From assembly GCA_003229735.1 (NCBI GenBank), contig QIFI01000050.1, positions 1-5,397 of the forward strand: a stretch of 5,397 nucleotides of DNA. Reading direction: 5' to 3'. The DNA comes from Candidatus Anderseniibacteriota bacterium. Lineage in GTDB: Bacteria; Patescibacteriota; Andersenbacteria; UBA10190. The translations under genes and the position numbers were made by a program. Under the pieces are notes generated by a model. That model was not told where the DNA came from. It did not search any database and saw only the letters and a list, made by a program, of their open reading frames with translations. Positions 4,773-5,397 of the stretch are shown here, in pieces. Numbering within the stretch: position 1 is the first letter of the stretch; each line of letters opens with the position of its first letter.

Positions 4773-5287
4773 TTGCCCCCCCCGCCAATTTAGACTTGGC
4801 TATTAATAATGAGTCCATCGCCCTTATCGAGGAGCATATTCGTCACCTTCTGCAAGCCATGAACTTTAGCGAAGCCAAGGTGTCTTGTGCCTGCCGCGCC
4901 GGGAAAAATGAGGTCGATAAACCCTATCTTCATGTCGCCATCGATGCCCGCGCTTCCGGCCGCTTGCTTATTGGTGTCCGCGGCAGCCATCTTAATGCCT
5001 TTCAACACATTGTCCGCGCTACCCTGCGGCGCCATCTTGATCAGCCCATCCGCATCGTAGTTGATATAAATGGTTATGTCGCCGCCCGGGAGCGCACCTT
5101 GCTTCATCTGGCTGAAGCGGCCGCGCGCCAGGCCGGCCGCACCGGACAGGCTGTTACCCTGCCTCCTATGATCGCCTCCGAACGTCATACCGTGCACACT
5201 ATTTTGTCTTCTCGCCAGGATATAAACACCTCCAGTTTAGGCCAGGAGCCCAATCGCCGGGTGGTGGTCAGTCCCATTTTTATTTAA
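4769..5287 (+). CDS. jag: Jag/KhpB-like KH-R3H single-stranded RNA-binding protein
   Basis: A cytoplasmic RNA-binding protein usually encoded right after yidC; relatives (Jag, SpoIIIJ-associated, KhpB/EloR) bind RNA and affect cell elongation in Gram-positive bacteria. It has 172 residues. A KH domain covers about 20-100, with the GxxG loop at GVRG (69-72) in LLIGVRGSHLNAFQHIV. The R3H domain covers about 105-170: RERTLLHLAEAAARQA, then LPPMIASERHTVHTIL with the R139-H143 RxxxH motif, then TSSLGQEPNRRVVVSP. The N-terminal Jag_N domain of longer homologues is absent. The start overlaps the yidC stop by 4 bp (ATGA), so translation is coupled. The coding strand is C-rich, and a long antisense open frame (4790-5197) is a by-product of this composition. 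Family assignment is firm; its role in this organism is unknown. Confidence 0.95.
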   Translation: MIAPPANLDLAINNESIALIEEHIRHLLQAMNFSEAKVSCACRAGKNEVDKPYLHVAIDARASGRLLIGVRGSHLNAFQHIVRATLRRHLDQPIRIVVDINGYVAARERTLLHLAEAAARQAGRTGQAVTLPPMIASERHTVHTILSSRQDINTSSLGQEPNRRVVVSPIFI

Positions 5288-5323
5288 CGGGCTTTAGTGG
5301 TGGCTCTAAGAGCCCGTTAAATA
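5281..5323 (+). terminator. Strong hairpin at operon end, probable transcript terminator or 3' stabiliser
   Basis: Perfect 13-bp arms: TATTTAACGGGCT (5281-5293) and AGCCCGTTAAATA (5311-5323). The stem can extend inward by four more pairs (TTAG 5294-5297 with CTAA 5306-5309) past a bulged G. The jag stop codon (5285-5287) lies inside the left arm. The usual U-run is missing after the right arm (AACCCATT follows), so this is not a textbook intrinsic terminator. A competing small hairpin GGCTC-TAA-GAGCC (5302-5314) overlaps it. Confidence 0.6.
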
Positions 5324-5397
5324 ACCCATTGTCGTAACGAAATTTTCATGGCCTGAGATCAAAAATTTGTAAAATGAGAAGAAGTAATACTATTACT
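5324..5397. other. Unassigned tail of the window
   Basis: These 74 nt hold no recognisable gene or RNA. An ATG at 5374 opens a frame (MRRSNTIT) to the window edge and could begin another rightward gene, but eight codons with no clear Shine-Dalgarno or promoter cannot support a call. Confidence 0.3.

Noticed and set aside
4790..5197. 135-residue minus-strand open frame opposite jag
   Set aside because: It is antisense to a confidently identified KH-R3H protein. The long open frame follows from the C-ending codons of jag, and its Gly/Ala-rich translation has no domain.

Overview
This is a chromosomal replication-origin neighbourhood. dnaN (its last few codons lie off the left edge) and dnaA read leftward. 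A compact operon, rpmH-rnpA-yidD-yidC-jag, reads rightward. The layout [jag-yidC-rnpA-rpmH] <-> dnaA-dnaN is the classical ancestral bacterial origin order, as in Bacillus subtilis. The YidC is short, about 250 residues, with no large extracytoplasmic domain and no lipobox. Jag lacks its usual N-terminal domain, and intergenic gaps are tiny. Together with a divergent L34 and RnpA, this suggests a small-genome lineage such as Patescibacteria/CPR, but that placement is an inference from gene style, not a database match. TGA is a normal stop here (end of yidC), so the UGA=Gly recoding of some CPR groups is not indicated.

Layout: 1-1080 dnaN (minus, partial). 1081-1387 is a non-coding origin module with an AT-rich stretch, an excellent DnaA-trio (1138-1155) and a cluster of near-consensus DnaA boxes (1211-1312). 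1388-2782 is dnaA (minus). 2783-3186 is a second non-coding origin module with three exact TTTTCCACA-type DnaA boxes, a candidate dnaA promoter, a 7-bp tandem repeat array (3061-3109) and a strong promoter for the rightward operon (3123-3151). 3187-5287 holds rpmH, rnpA, yidD, yidC and jag. 5281-5323 is a 13-bp perfect hairpin closing the operon. 5324-5397 is unassigned.

How the parts fit: DnaA would bind boxes in both intergenic modules, making a bipartite origin around its own gene, and could open the duplex at the trio and AT-rich stretch before dnaN. DnaN is the sliding clamp loaded at the new forks. The rightward operon supplies a ribosomal protein, the protein subunit of RNase P, two membrane-protein insertion factors (YidD, YidC) and an RNA-binding KH-R3H protein.

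The main surprises are the clear DnaA-trio, the G/C strand bias that does not change sign across this apparent origin, the 7-bp/21-bp nested tandem repeat beside the rpmH promoter, and a His in place of the near-invariant Asn in the RNR motif of RnpA. I see no mobile element, CRISPR array, tRNA or defence system, and no novel multi-gene system.
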